Source: Verrucomicrobiota bacterium
GTDB taxonomy: Bacteria; Verrucomicrobiota; Verrucomicrobiia; Chthoniobacterales; UBA10450
Assembly: GCA_003219115.1 (NCBI GenBank)
Contig: QHPN01000117.1
Location: 1 to 15,746 of the forward strand
Direction: 5' to 3'
Length of the DNA stretch: 15,746 nt
Below, in pieces: positions 1 through 6,623 of this stretch (the first letter of the stretch is position 1; the number at the start of each line of letters is the position of its first letter). Below the pieces are notes generated by a model. That model was not told the DNA's origin. It made no database searches and saw only the letters and a list, made by a program, of their open reading frames with translations. A program made the translations under genes and the position numbers.

Positions 1-451
1 ATTTGTCCAGTTTATTGAGCAGGCTATTCCAGCCTTCGTTGTGATTGTCGCGCGACTCTTCGCTCGGCAGTTGCTCGTGCAGCAGTCGGAGTTCAGTACC
101 GCCCGCAGCATCGGACAACTCGACGGTAACCACGCTGTTACGGTTCTCCCAGGTTTCATCGTCCTGCCATTGCCAGGTAAACACGATTTTCCTCCCCGGC
201 TGTAAATCACGGTACTCACCCTCAACCGTCATTTCCTCGCCTTCCGGATTGGTGAGGTCCCAGCGAAATTTGCCGCCGACCCGCGTCTCCGCCACGAGGT
301 CGCGCGTCCGAACATTCTCCGGACCGAACCATTTTCTCAATTGTGCCGGATCCGTCCATGCCTGGTAAACGCGATTCCGCGGCACGTTAATGAGTCGTTT
401 GATCTCAAGCGATGTTTTCTCTGCTGTTTTTAAATTTCCCTTTTCCTTCAT
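1..451 (-). CDS. SRPBCC/AHSA1-type protein, C-terminus cut by window edge
   Basis: Reading the minus strand from the ATG at 451 gives 150 codons with no stop before the window edge, so the gene is partial at its 3' end. The protein begins MKEKGNLKTAEKTSLEIKRL and shows the AHSA1/SRPBCC pattern: an opening beta strand, then 'VYQAWTDPAQLRKWFGPE' (about residues 28-45), 'GGKFRWDL' (about 60), 'RKIVFTWQW' (about 85) and a C-terminal 'EGWNSLLNKL' helix. The family has a helix-grip fold that binds hydrophobic ligands; bacterial members beside ArsR regulators are common and mostly of unknown substrate. It follows the GFA gene by 51 bp with no clear Shine-Dalgarno, so it is probably the last or next-to-last gene of the ArsR operon. 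It is the third SRPBCC protein of the operon. Family call firm; function unknown. Confidence 0.85.
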   Translation of the reverse strand, partial: MKEKGNLKTAEKTSLEIKRLINVPRNRVYQAWTDPAQLRKWFGPENVRTRDLVAETRVGGKFRWDLTNPEGEEMTVEGEYRDLQPGRKIVFTWQWQDDETWENRNSVVTVELSDAAGGTELRLLHEQLPSEESRDNHNEGWNSLLNKLDK

Positions 452-502
452 AGGTGATTCGGAATCTCAGTGTTCCCCCTCATTCCTTCACGATCAGCGC
501 AG

Positions 503-952
503 TTATGCTTCCCGCTGAGGCGGCGACTGCGTTGGATACTTCTCAAACTTCGGCAACGTGCGATCCATTTGGTCCCACGGGTGCGCGTCGGCTGTCCACA
601 CATCCACTTGTGGCTTGAACCAGCTTGGGTCATCCAGGCTCGCAGTCCTGATCGCGACAAATTGAGGCACGGCGTCAGGTTTGACCACAACCGGCGCGCC
701 GCAGTCAGGGCAAAAGCCCCGCCGGGTCATGCCGCCCCGTTCGCTGGGCGACGCATGGAAGCGGAGCGAGCCCTGCAAGAGCTTGAAAGCTTCCGCAGGC
801 ACGATTACGTAAGACGAAAACGGGCCGCCGCTGGCTCGCTGGCAATCGCGACAGTGGCAGTGAAGCATCATCACGGGTTCTGCTTTGGATTCGTAGCGAA
901 TCGCGCCGCACGCGCAGCCGCCGGTAAACGGAATCTGTATGGGCGGTTTCAT
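503..952 (-). CDS. GFA / CENP-V-type zinc-binding protein
   Basis: A 149-aa protein with the cysteine pattern of the GFA (glutathione-dependent formaldehyde-activating, CENP-V/GFA) fold: Cys13 and Cys15 in 'GGCACGAIRY', Cys32, Cys34 and Cys37 in 'HCHCRDCQRASGG', and Cys81 and Cys84 in 'CPDCGAP'. In the family these bind structural and catalytic-type zinc. Named members were proposed to help glutathione react with formaldehyde, but most relatives have no proven substrate. The start at 952 is chosen because its ATG overlaps the TGA of the preceding SRPBCC gene as ATGA, which implies translational coupling, and because the family normally begins just before the first CxC. A longer reading from 1084 would lie inside the upstream gene and adds no family sequence. 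The length is normal for a single-domain GFA protein. Confidence 0.88.
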   Translation of the reverse strand: MKPPIQIPFTGGCACGAIRYESKAEPVMMLHCHCRDCQRASGGPFSSYVIVPAEAFKLLQGSLRFHASPSERGGMTRRGFCPDCGAPVVVKPDAVPQFVAIRTASLDDPSWFKPQVDVWTADAHPWDQMDRTLPKFEKYPTQSPPQREA

Positions 953-1419
953 AGTTGATCTCGAATTTCTGGTTCGACGAGTTTCACCAGGGAGGCAAGC
1001 GATTCTTGCCAGCCGAGATAACACATTTCGGCTGGAATGGCACCAGGGATACCTTCTTGCACGATCGTCACTTCCGCGCCGCACGAAACTTTTTTCAGCG
1101 TAATTGTCGTCTGCATTTCGCCTGGTAAATTCGGATCGTCAAACTTCTCGACGTAACGAATGCGTTCGTGTGGCGTTAAATCAAGATATGTCCCACCGAA
1201 GGAGTGGCTCTTGCCGGTACTGAAGTTCGTGAATGACATCTTAAAGCTGCCGCCGACTTTTGCGTCCATCTCATGAACCTTGCAAGTGTATCCGTTAGGC
1301 GGCAGCCATTTCGCCAGCGCCTCGGCATTCAGAAACGCGCGATAAATCTTTTCCGGCGCTGCGCGTAGGACCCGGTGGAGCCGCACCGTGTTTGTAGAGG
1401 CAGGTTTGGTTTCTTTCAT
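949..1419 (-). CDS. SRPBCC/AHSA1-type protein (second)
   Basis: A 156-aa SRPBCC (START/Bet v 1-like, AHSA1 subgroup) protein. Visible hallmarks are 'RVLRAAPEKIYRAFLNAEAL' near residue 18, followed by 'KWLPPNGY', then 'GGSFKMSF', 'DLTPHERIRYVEKF', 'TTITLKKV' and a C-terminal helix starting 'CYLGWQESLASLVKLVE'. The start at 1419 (MKETKPAS) is preferred because that ATG shares one base with the TAA of the upstream SRPBCC gene, and an AAGGG sits immediately upstream. A longer frame from 1473 would run into that gene. The gene ends with TGA overlapping the GFA start codon. Its sequence differs clearly from the other two SRPBCC proteins here, so it is not a recent tandem copy. The ligand cannot be told from the sequence. 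Confidence 0.87.
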   Translation of the reverse strand: MKETKPASTNTVRLHRVLRAAPEKIYRAFLNAEALAKWLPPNGYTCKVHEMDAKVGGSFKMSFTNFSTGKSHSFGGTYLDLTPHERIRYVEKFDDPNLPGEMQTTITLKKVSCGAEVTIVQEGIPGAIPAEMCYLGWQESLASLVKLVEPEIRDQL

Positions 1420-1856
1420 TACCCTTTCTTTTCCACGAATTGCTTGAGCTCGGTACCGATGATCGTATTCCATCCGGCCTCGAAATTCTTCCGTGCATAC
1501 GCCGGCCTTTTCGGGAAACTTTCGATTCCTTCATGCGTCAGCTTCAATCGCGTTTTTTCTCCCTCGCCGAACAATTCAAACGTCACCAACGAATCGCCGG
1601 GCTCACCTTTGTATCGCCAGGTATAGGCGATCTTCTTTTGCGGGATCACTTCAGTGATCTTGCAAAGGTGATGGTAACTGTTGCCCTCGTGTTCGACCAC
1701 AAAGTCAAATTCGAAACCGACCTCGGGCCTGAATTCCTTGAGGTCAAAATACCATTGCCGCATTTGATCGACATCGGTGAGCGCCTGCCACACTTTCGCC
1801 ACTGGCGCTTTAAACGTCCGCTCGATCACGACTGTTTCCGTTACGTTTGTAGTCAT
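1419..1856 (-). CDS. SRPBCC/AHSA1-type protein (first)
   Basis: A 145-aa SRPBCC domain protein. It opens with 'VVIERTFKAPVAKVWQALTD', the classic AHSA1 first strand and helix, then 'MRQWYFDL', 'IAYTWRYKGEPG' in the mid-domain strand, 'KTRLKLTHEGIESFP', and closes with 'FEAGWNTIIGTELKQFVEKK'. Members form a deep hydrophobic cavity for lipids or other small molecules and often sit in ArsR-led stress operons. A strong Shine-Dalgarno (GAGGAG about 7 nt before the ATG) lies in the 16-bp gap after the DUF899 gene. This is the best ribosome-binding site of the operon and supports the start. Its TAA overlaps the ATG of the next SRPBCC gene by one base. Confidence 0.9.
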   Translation of the reverse strand: MTTNVTETVVIERTFKAPVAKVWQALTDVDQMRQWYFDLKEFRPEVGFEFDFVVEHEGNSYHHLCKITEVIPQKKIAYTWRYKGEPGDSLVTFELFGEGEKTRLKLTHEGIESFPKRPAYARKNFEAGWNTIIGTELKQFVEKKG

Positions 1857-1872
1857 AATTGCACTCCTCTAA

Positions 1873-2589
1873 TTAGGTATCGTACTGATCGTGCCGCCGC
1901 ACCCACGACATCGTTGACTCCGGATCTTCGTCACGCCCTTTCGGCGTCAGATCGAGGAAATTATAGGTTCCCACCAGCTGGTCGAGGCCGCGCGCATACG
2001 CCGAATAGGTGTGGAAGACGTTCCCATCTTCATCTTTGTAAAACACGCTGACGCCCGGAAGTTCGTCGCTCATGAATTCTCCCGTTTCGTAGTTGTAGTA
2101 AACCTTGTTCTTCTTCTCTTCTTCCTTAGTAAACGAGACATGGTAGTCGAAGTTAAAGTCACTGCCGTAGGATGATACCCATTTGAAATGCCAGCCCATG
2201 CGCTTCTTATATGGCCGAATCTCAGATAGCGGCGCGCGCGAGACCACCACCAACGTCGTGTCGCGATGCGGCAAGTGCCAGTTCGCGCCGTCAAAATGAT
2301 CCGCCAGATACGAGCAGCTCTTGCAGCCTTCCTCCCACCCCGGCCCGAGCATGAAATGATAGATAATCAGTTGGCTCCGACCCTCGAACAAATCAGCCAG
2401 CGTCTCTTTCCCGTCGGGTCCCTCGAAGACATACTCCTTTTCAACCTTGACCATGGGGAGTTTGCGGCGCGCCGCGCTTAGCGCGTCGCGTTGCCGGGAG
2501 AATTCCTTTTCCCGATTCAATAGATCTTTCCGCGCCACCAGCCATTCAGCTCCCGACACTACTTCGGTTGGTTTTTCTGCCACTTTCAT
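1873..2589 (-). CDS. DUF899 family thioredoxin-like protein
   Basis: A 238-aa protein matching the DUF899 family, which has a thioredoxin/AhpC-like fold. The N-terminal helical part (residues 1-50, 'SGAEWLVARKDLLNREKEFS') is followed by 'KEYVFEGPDGKETLADLF', 'SQLIIYHFMLGPGWEEGCKS' with a CxxC at Cys89 and Cys92, 'DTTLVVVSRAPLSEI' and a C-terminal 'VFYKDEDGNVFHTYSAYARG' typical of the family. The CxxC suggests a redox or metal role, but no reaction is proven for the family. The start at 2589 is chosen because it follows AAAGGAA and begins with the usual family N-terminus; a frame from 2673 would overlap most of the preceding small gene. As called, it still overlaps that gene's 3' end by 44 bp. 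DUF899 beside ArsR and SRPBCC genes is a recurring arrangement. Confidence 0.9.
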   Translation of the reverse strand: MKVAEKPTEVVSGAEWLVARKDLLNREKEFSRQRDALSAARRKLPMVKVEKEYVFEGPDGKETLADLFEGRSQLIIYHFMLGPGWEEGCKSCSYLADHFDGANWHLPHRDTTLVVVSRAPLSEIRPYKKRMGWHFKWVSSYGSDFNFDYHVSFTKEEEKKNKVYYNYETGEFMSDELPGVSVFYKDEDGNVFHTYSAYARGLDQLVGTYNFLDLTPKGRDEDPESTMSWVRRHDQYDT

Positions 2590-2722
2590 TTTCCGTTCCT
2601 TTCGTTTGTTGCGTTGTTTTGCCAAAAAATTTCTTGAAGGCCAGCACGGCCACGCCTCCGCTCGATGTCGCACCGGCGGCGGCAGCCATCAATCCCACGC
2701 TTGCCACACATGCCGGACACAT
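2546..2722 (-). CDS. small Cys-x-x-Cys single-helix membrane protein, 58 aa
   Basis: A short gene reading from the ATG at 2722, three bases after the arsR stop codon and preceded by AAGGAG (inside the arsR tail) at suitable spacing. The protein begins MCPACVASVGLMAAAAGATS, so a Cys2-x-x-Cys5 pair at the extreme N-terminus leads straight into one glycine/alanine-rich hydrophobic segment (about residues 6-29). A basic stretch 'FKKFFGK' and a polar tail follow. I recall similar 'MCPxC + one helix + KK' mini-proteins beside SRPBCC/DUF899 genes, but cannot verify this here. It fills the otherwise unexplained gap between arsR and the DUF899 gene and overlaps the latter by 44 bp in another frame. 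The role is unknown; a redox or metal-sensing membrane anchor is conceivable. The tail after residue 45 lies in the overlap and may not be conserved. Confidence 0.68.
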   Translation of the reverse strand: MCPACVASVGLMAAAAGATSSGGVAVLAFKKFFGKTTQQTKGTENESGRKTNRSSVGS

Positions 2723-2725
2723 TGG

Positions 2726-3091
2726 TTACGCTGCTCCTTTCTTTTGCGGTTGTTTATTCGTTTTCTCCAAATACGCGGCCAGGCGATCGAGTGATCCTTC
2801 CCAGAATTTGCGATATTCCTCGACCCACTGCGCCGCCTGTTTCAACGGCCTCGCCTCCAATTGCATTTCGTGAATACGCCCGTCACGCCGATAACGGCGC
2901 CGCCGGAGCAATCCAGCCTTTTCCAGAACGCGCAAGTGTTTCGAGACGGCTGGGAGCGACATGTCATAGCGCTGGGCCAAATCCGTCACGCACCGGTCAC
3001 CCCGCGTCAGTTGCGCCAGGATGCGCCGTCGGGTTGAATCCGCCAGGGCGGCGAAGGTGCGATCAAGCGTTCTCGGATTATATTTAACCAT
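2726..3091 (-). CDS. ArsR-family winged-helix repressor
   Basis: A 121-aa ArsR/SmtB-type DNA-binding protein. 'TFAALADSTRRRILAQL' (about residues 12-28) is the family's first helices. The helix-turn-helix spans about 35-62 ('VTDLAQRYDMSLPAVSKHL', then 'RVLEKAGLLRRRR'), and the wing contains 'RDGRIHEMQLEARPLKQA'. Only one cysteine (Cys34) is present, so a classical thiol metal site is unlikely. This subgroup usually leads operons with SRPBCC genes and its inducer is not known. It starts at 3091, where the start codon lies within a palindrome that is its likely operator. No good Shine-Dalgarno precedes the ATG, in keeping with a leaderless or nearly leaderless message. It is the first gene of the operon running leftwards. 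Confidence 0.93.
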   Translation of the reverse strand: MVKYNPRTLDRTFAALADSTRRRILAQLTRGDRCVTDLAQRYDMSLPAVSKHLRVLEKAGLLRRRRYRRDGRIHEMQLEARPLKQAAQWVEEYRKFWEGSLDRLAAYLEKTNKQPQKKGAA

Positions 3092-3103
3092 CTGGTTAAC
3101 TAT
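3080..3103. promoter_or_regulatory. probable ArsR operator palindrome over the start codon
   Basis: Arms ATATTTAACCA (3080-3090) and TGGTTAACTAT (3093-3103) are reverse complements with one mismatch around a 2-bp centre; the inner 7 bp per arm are perfect. The site covers the arsR start codon and half of the predicted -10 box, so binding would block both polymerase and start. The palindrome is seen directly. That ArsR binds it is inferred from position and the family's autoregulation. Confidence 0.72.
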
Positions 3104-3129
3104 TTAACACAGAGAATTGGTAGTGCAAA
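3101..3129 (-). promoter_or_regulatory. predicted sigma70-type promoter of the ArsR operon
   Basis: On the minus strand TTTGCA (3124-3129) and TAAATA (3101-3106) are separated by exactly 17 bp. The -10 box ends only nine bases before the ATG, which puts the expected transcript start almost on the start codon. The boxes are imperfect matches to consensus, and no mapping is available from sequence alone. Confidence 0.5.
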
Positions 3130-3165
3130 CAAAATTTTTTGGCCCGCGCCGGCGCAAACCGTTTT

Positions 3166-3373
3166 CTAGTCCAACGTCTGCCGGTAACGCTTGATTCCAA
3201 TGATCACAACGATGAGAGCAAAAAGTGCTATTTGCCAAAGCTGGAGACTGACATCGATGAGGCCATTCCCTTTCAACAAAATGCCCGAACAATGCGCAGA
3301 AAATGAGGGAAAGCTTCCCCGATGACCTGCGCCCATCGCGGCATCCCGCGAAAAGGAAGCATGACGTCGAGAA
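3166..3373 (-). pseudogene. C-terminal remnant of an ABC-2 transporter permease
   Basis: The minus strand encodes, in one frame, 'LPFRGMPRWAQVIGEAFPHF' then LRIVR and a stop. After a one-base shift it encodes 'GILLKGNGLIDVSLQLWQIA', then LFALIVVIIGIKRYRQTLD and TAG at 3166-3168. Together these match the familiar ABC-2 permease ending, in which a 'PFRGMP.WAQ' loop is followed by 'THFLRIVRGILLKGNG' and a last transmembrane helix with an 'RYRQTLD' tail. One base appears lost at the R/G junction near 3286, and two residues before 'HFLR' also seem missing. Upstream of about 3373 I find no more of the permease. It is not a copy of the intact-length permease at 4544-5654, whose C-terminus differs. 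It may be what is left of a second permease of that export system. Confidence 0.75.
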
Positions 3374-3438
3374 TTAACGCTAACCTGCCGGGGATCGCAG
3401 CCCCTTCTTCGACTCCTCGGCCCTCGGTGCTGAACGCA

Positions 3439-3888
3439 TTAACCTGTATCCGATTTGATTGGAGCCACTCGGCCCCCTGAGTTGTTCGGCGAAACCGCTC
3501 CGAGCATGCGGTTTGGCGGCCGTAGCGCCCACGAAGCGAGAGCCAGGCCGAGTAACACTACGGGTGCGATGACATCGTTTGGACGGCCGCGCACTGCCTG
3601 CGAAGCAGCCGCGCCGGTCAACTCAAAGACAATGCCCGCGTACGCCCATTCTTTCAGCCGTAGAAAACCGGGTACGACCAGTGTTATGGCCCCGGGTATC
3701 TTCCAGATCCCGAGGATCGCGAGCACATACACCGGGTAGCCAAGGCTCGTTACGACGTCGACGACACGCGGGCCGCTGAAGAGATCCGTTCGACCATGCA
3801 TCAGATCCGTCACACCACCTGCCAGAGTCTCAAGCGCGATGAGTATGGTAGCCCCCCAATAGCCGATCACTTTCATTTTCGAAGTCAT
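3439..3888 (-). CDS. DoxX-like (DoxX_2) integral membrane protein
   Basis: A 149-aa hydrophobic protein with four likely transmembrane segments: about residues 6-24 ('VIGYWGATILIALETLAGG'), 44-62 ('VVDVVTSLGYPVYVLAILG'), 66-90 and 106-122 ('DVIAPVVLLGLALASWALRP'). The 'YWGATILIALETLAGGVTDL', 'LGYPVYVLAILGIWKIPGAI' and 'LKEWAYAGIVFELTGAAAS' motifs are characteristic of the DoxX-like family. These proteins are related to the quinol-oxidase subunit DoxD but mostly of unknown function. The start at 3888 follows AGGGAG by about 5 nt, a good ribosome-binding site, although a second Met lies four codons inside. The residues after about 125 are polar and probably a short cytoplasmic tail. It is flanked by pseudogenes on both sides and seems to be transcribed alone. 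No promoter is convincing in the 212 bp upstream. Confidence 0.88.
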   Translation of the reverse strand: MTSKMKVIGYWGATILIALETLAGGVTDLMHGRTDLFSGPRVVDVVTSLGYPVYVLAILGIWKIPGAITLVVPGFLRLKEWAYAGIVFELTGAAASQAVRGRPNDVIAPVVLLGLALASWALRPPNRMLGAVSPNNSGGRVAPIKSDTG

Positions 3889-4100
3889 AACTTCTCCCTA
3901 ATGGCACTTCCGCGCATTGGGTAACCGATGCACCGATAAATCAATAACGCACGCTATCAGCGCACTAGGCGCAGACAATTCAAACAAGCGTGAAACATGC
4001 GTCTCCCATTACAGTCTCTACATTGCAGTGACAGCACAGCTCGTCGATAAATTCTGGCCTGTTTCGCGCGTTGCATTCTCATTGTGTCCATTCTGGCTTT

Positions 4101-4529
4101 CGGCATTATCAGTTTCCTTTTTTTCAGCTCCTGATTCCTGTGCATCGTAAGCGGAATCGCTCGATAATATTCAAAGCGGCCCTCATCGCTCCTGGAACCC
4201 AAGAGGCGCGGATGTATTCGTCTACTGCCACGCGATCCGGCCAATACGCCCTGTGCTCGACATTCCAGCGTAAATTAGGAGGCTTCTCGCTCCGACATTA
4301 AGAATCCTGGAAGATCGCGTAACTGATTGAACATGAACTGTGCTAAGCCAGTATTTTTTTCGGGTGGCTGCAGCATCGAAGGCGTCGGTGAGATACCAGG
4401 GATGAAAGCCTCGCTTACTACCAACTTGTCAACCTGGGCGCTGTGCTTTGCGGCAAGTGAATAGGCGACCCACCTACCGATGTCATAACCGACGACCGAA
4501 TAGCAAGAGATGCCTAACTGATCCATCAA
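4101..4529 (-). pseudogene. decayed alpha/beta-hydrolase (epoxide hydrolase-like)
   Basis: Starting at 4529 the frame reads 'MDQLGISCYSVVGYDIGRWV', then AYSLAAKHSAQVDKLVVSEA and FIPGISP. This resembles the middle of an alpha/beta-hydrolase, where intact relatives have 'VVGHDxG' with the nucleophile Asp; here it is 'VVGYDIG'. A stop occurs at 4275-4277. The homology then continues in the +1 frame ('AYWPDRVAVDEYIRASWVPG', AMRAAL) and returns to the first frame with 'EYYRAIPLTMHRNQELKKRK', then LIMP. The N-terminal part with the oxyanion loop is absent: an in-frame TGA lies just upstream and the ABC permease stop codon is only 15 bp away. The C-terminal catalytic His region is not recognisable. 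Two frameshifts plus loss of both ends make this a clear pseudogene. Confidence 0.78.
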
Positions 4530-4543
4530 CGCCGCTCAAACCG

Positions 4544-5654
4544 CTAGCCGAGTTTTTTGCGGAAACGGACAGCGCAGAGTGAGAACAATGCGGCGCCCAT
4601 CGCCGCTAGGACAACGAGTGACGACCAAAATTCGGCGAGGCTGGCGCCACGCAACACGATCGCGCGCATCAAGGTGATGAAATAAGTGACCGGCATGCAG
4701 GCGCCGATGAAAGAAAAAATCCACGGCATCGTTTCGCGCGGAAAAATGAAGCCGGAAAAGAAAACGCCCGGCAATAGGAACGCAAGCGCGAATTGGAAAG
4801 CCTCCATTTGCGTTTTCGCTTTCGTCGAAATCAGCAAGCCCAGACTCAGCAGTGTGAAAATGTAAAGAAACGCAGCGACAAAAAGCGAGACTATGCTGCC
4901 CTGAATCGGCACTAAGAAAACCCAACGCAGAATGCAAAAGAGCACCGCGGCCATCGTCATCGTGATGCAGAGATACGGGACAATTTTGCCGAGCATCAGC
5001 CCCCATCGCGAGAGCGGACTCACCAGCAATTGCTCGAGCGTGCCTTTCTCACGTTCGCGCACGATCGATAACGCAGTGCCGAACACGGTCGCCAATTGCA
5101 AGGCGATCCCGATCACACCCGGCACAAAAAAATTTGGACTCTTCAGCGCGGGATTAAACAGCACTTGAGGGCGCACTTCGATTGGGATACCGCTTCGTCC
5201 CGATTCTTTCACGAGCTGCCTCAAGGAATCGTTGAACGTAACATTGATTCCGGTATTGAGCGCTTGCAGCGCAGTGGCCGTCGATCAGCACCTGCACGTA
5301 GGCCGTGTGGCGGGCGCGCAAATCGCGAGCGAAATCCGGCGGAATTTGGATGCCGAGATAAGCTTCGCCGCGCCGGATCGTTGCGGTCAATTCTTCAACA
5401 CTATCGACTACCTTAACGATGCGAAACGTTTCGGTGTTCACGAACTCGTCGATCAATTGCCGGCTTTCAAGAGTCCGGTCCTGATTCAGCAGCGCCGTCG
5501 GCATGTGTCTCACGTCGAGATCGAGCGCGAAACCAAACGCGATGATCTGCACGAGTGGCGGGAAAAACATGAAGAACAGCGCCGTGCGATCGCGGAACAC
5601 GACGATGAACTCCTTGTAGAGGATGGCGCGAAAACCTCGAAAAAGAGTTTTCAT
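4544..5654 (-). pseudogene. ABC-2 type transporter permease with one frameshift
   Basis: Two overlapping reading frames together form one ABC-2 permease of about 370 aa, the usual length. The first (from ATG 5654) gives 'YKEFIVVFRDRTALFFMFFP' with the first membrane helix (about residues 25-45), then a periplasmic domain up to 'YVQVLIDG' (Asp125-Gly126). The homologous sequence then continues in the other frame as 'TALQALNTGINVTFNDSLRQ', followed by 'ALSIVREREKGTLEQLLVSP', about five more helices, the loop 'SGFIFPRETMPWIFSFIG' and 'YFITLMRAIVLRGASLAEFW', stopping at 4544. One extra base in the GGCC near 5276-5279 explains it; the span of 1111 bp is one more than a multiple of three. Its ATG overlaps the ATPase TGA (ATGA). 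Because the rest is well preserved, a sequencing or assembly error or a very recent mutation is as likely as decay. It would form the export channel with the ATPase next door. Confidence 0.87.
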
Positions 5655-6613
5655 GCGGCTTTCTTTTCTTTCGCGCTTTCGGCGCGCTTTGCGCTCAGAG
5701 TCACGAAAACATCTTCGAGCGACGGTCCGATTTCACGAATCTCGCTATGACTAATCCCGACGCTGCGTAACTTTTCTTCGATCTCGGACCGCTTCACCTT
5801 CTCATCGACAAGCAAGTGCATTGATTGCCCAAATACAGTCGCGCTCCGGACACCTTCCATCTCGTGCATTGCTTGCAACGCGGTCGTAACGTGATCGCAA
5901 GTGACATCGAGCCGCCGCGTGCCCGGCGGATTCACTTCCTCCATTTTCTTCAGCTCATCCGGCTCGCCACACACGATCAGTTTCGACGCGTAAATGTAGC
6001 CGACGTGATCGCAGCGCTCGGCTTCATCCATGTAATGGGTGGTGACGAACAGCGTCATGCCTCCGGCCGCGAATTCGAAGAGCAAATCCCAAAGCTCGCG
6101 CCGCGCCACCGGGTCGATGCCGGCGGTCGGCTCATCGAGGAACAGCACGGTCGGCTTGTGCATGAGCGAACACGCCATCGCCAGTCGCTGCCGCAAACCG
6201 CCCGACAGCTGCGATGCACGCCTGTCCACGTAATTGTTCAAATGCGTCGTCTCGATCATTTCCTCGCGACGCTTTTCCAAATCGCGCCCGCGCAAACTAT
6301 AGAGCCGGCCTGCGAAGGTAAGATTTTCGTTCGTGGTCAGTTCGTCGTAGAGCGAAAATTGTTGCGACATGTAGCCGATCATCTCCTTGATCGCGTCGCC
6401 TTCGCGAATGATGTCGTGCCCTCCGATGCGCGCGGTGCCATCGCTGGGTTCGAGGATTCCACAAAGCACTCGAATGAGCGTTGTTTTGCCGGAACCATTC
6501 GGCCCGAGAAACCCAAAGATCGAACCCTTGCCGACCTTCAACGAAACATGATCGACCGCCGTGAAATTACCGAAGCGTTTTGTCAGGCCATCGACTTCGA
6601 TCATCGTTTCCAT
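5651..6613 (-). CDS. ABC transporter ATP-binding protein
   Basis: A 320-aa single-nucleotide-binding-domain ABC ATPase with all motifs: Walker A 'GPNGSGKT' (37-44), Q-loop 'MSQQFSLY' (82-89), signature 'LSGGLRQR' (136-143), Walker B 'VLFLDEP' (156-162), D-loop 'TAGIDP' and H-loop His193 in 'VTTHYMDEAER'. About 90 residues after the core form the extra C-terminal domain common in ATPases that pair with ABC-2 permeases of the drug/YbhF-YhhJ type. It starts 10 bp after the HlyD gene and ends in an ATGA overlap with the permease. With the HlyD adaptor it should power export of a drug, lipid or other amphipathic compound. A second ATG at 6604 would shorten it by three residues. Confidence 0.95.
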   Translation of the reverse strand: METMIEVDGLTKRFGNFTAVDHVSLKVGKGSIFGFLGPNGSGKTTLIRVLCGILEPSDGTARIGGHDIIREGDAIKEMIGYMSQQFSLYDELTTNENLTFAGRLYSLRGRDLEKRREEMIETTHLNNYVDRRASQLSGGLRQRLAMACSLMHKPTVLFLDEPTAGIDPVARRELWDLLFEFAAGGMTLFVTTHYMDEAERCDHVGYIYASKLIVCGEPDELKKMEEVNPPGTRRLDVTCDHVTTALQAMHEMEGVRSATVFGQSMHLLVDEKVKRSEIEEKLRSVGISHSEIREIGPSLEDVFVTLSAKRAESAKEKKAA

Positions 6614-6623
6614 GTCGATCTTG

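Noticed and set aside
470..958. 162-codon plus-strand frame opposite the GFA gene
   Set aside because: The minus strand carries the full GFA cysteine pattern with ATGA coupling; the plus frame has no recognisable features.
503..1084. Longer 193-aa version of the GFA protein
   Set aside because: The extra 44 residues lie inside the upstream SRPBCC gene and resemble no family sequence; the ATGA start at 952 fits better.
3104..3292. 62-codon minus-strand frame
   Set aside because: It lies out of frame across the ABC-2 permease remnant and the arsR promoter; the permease-like sequence is in other frames.
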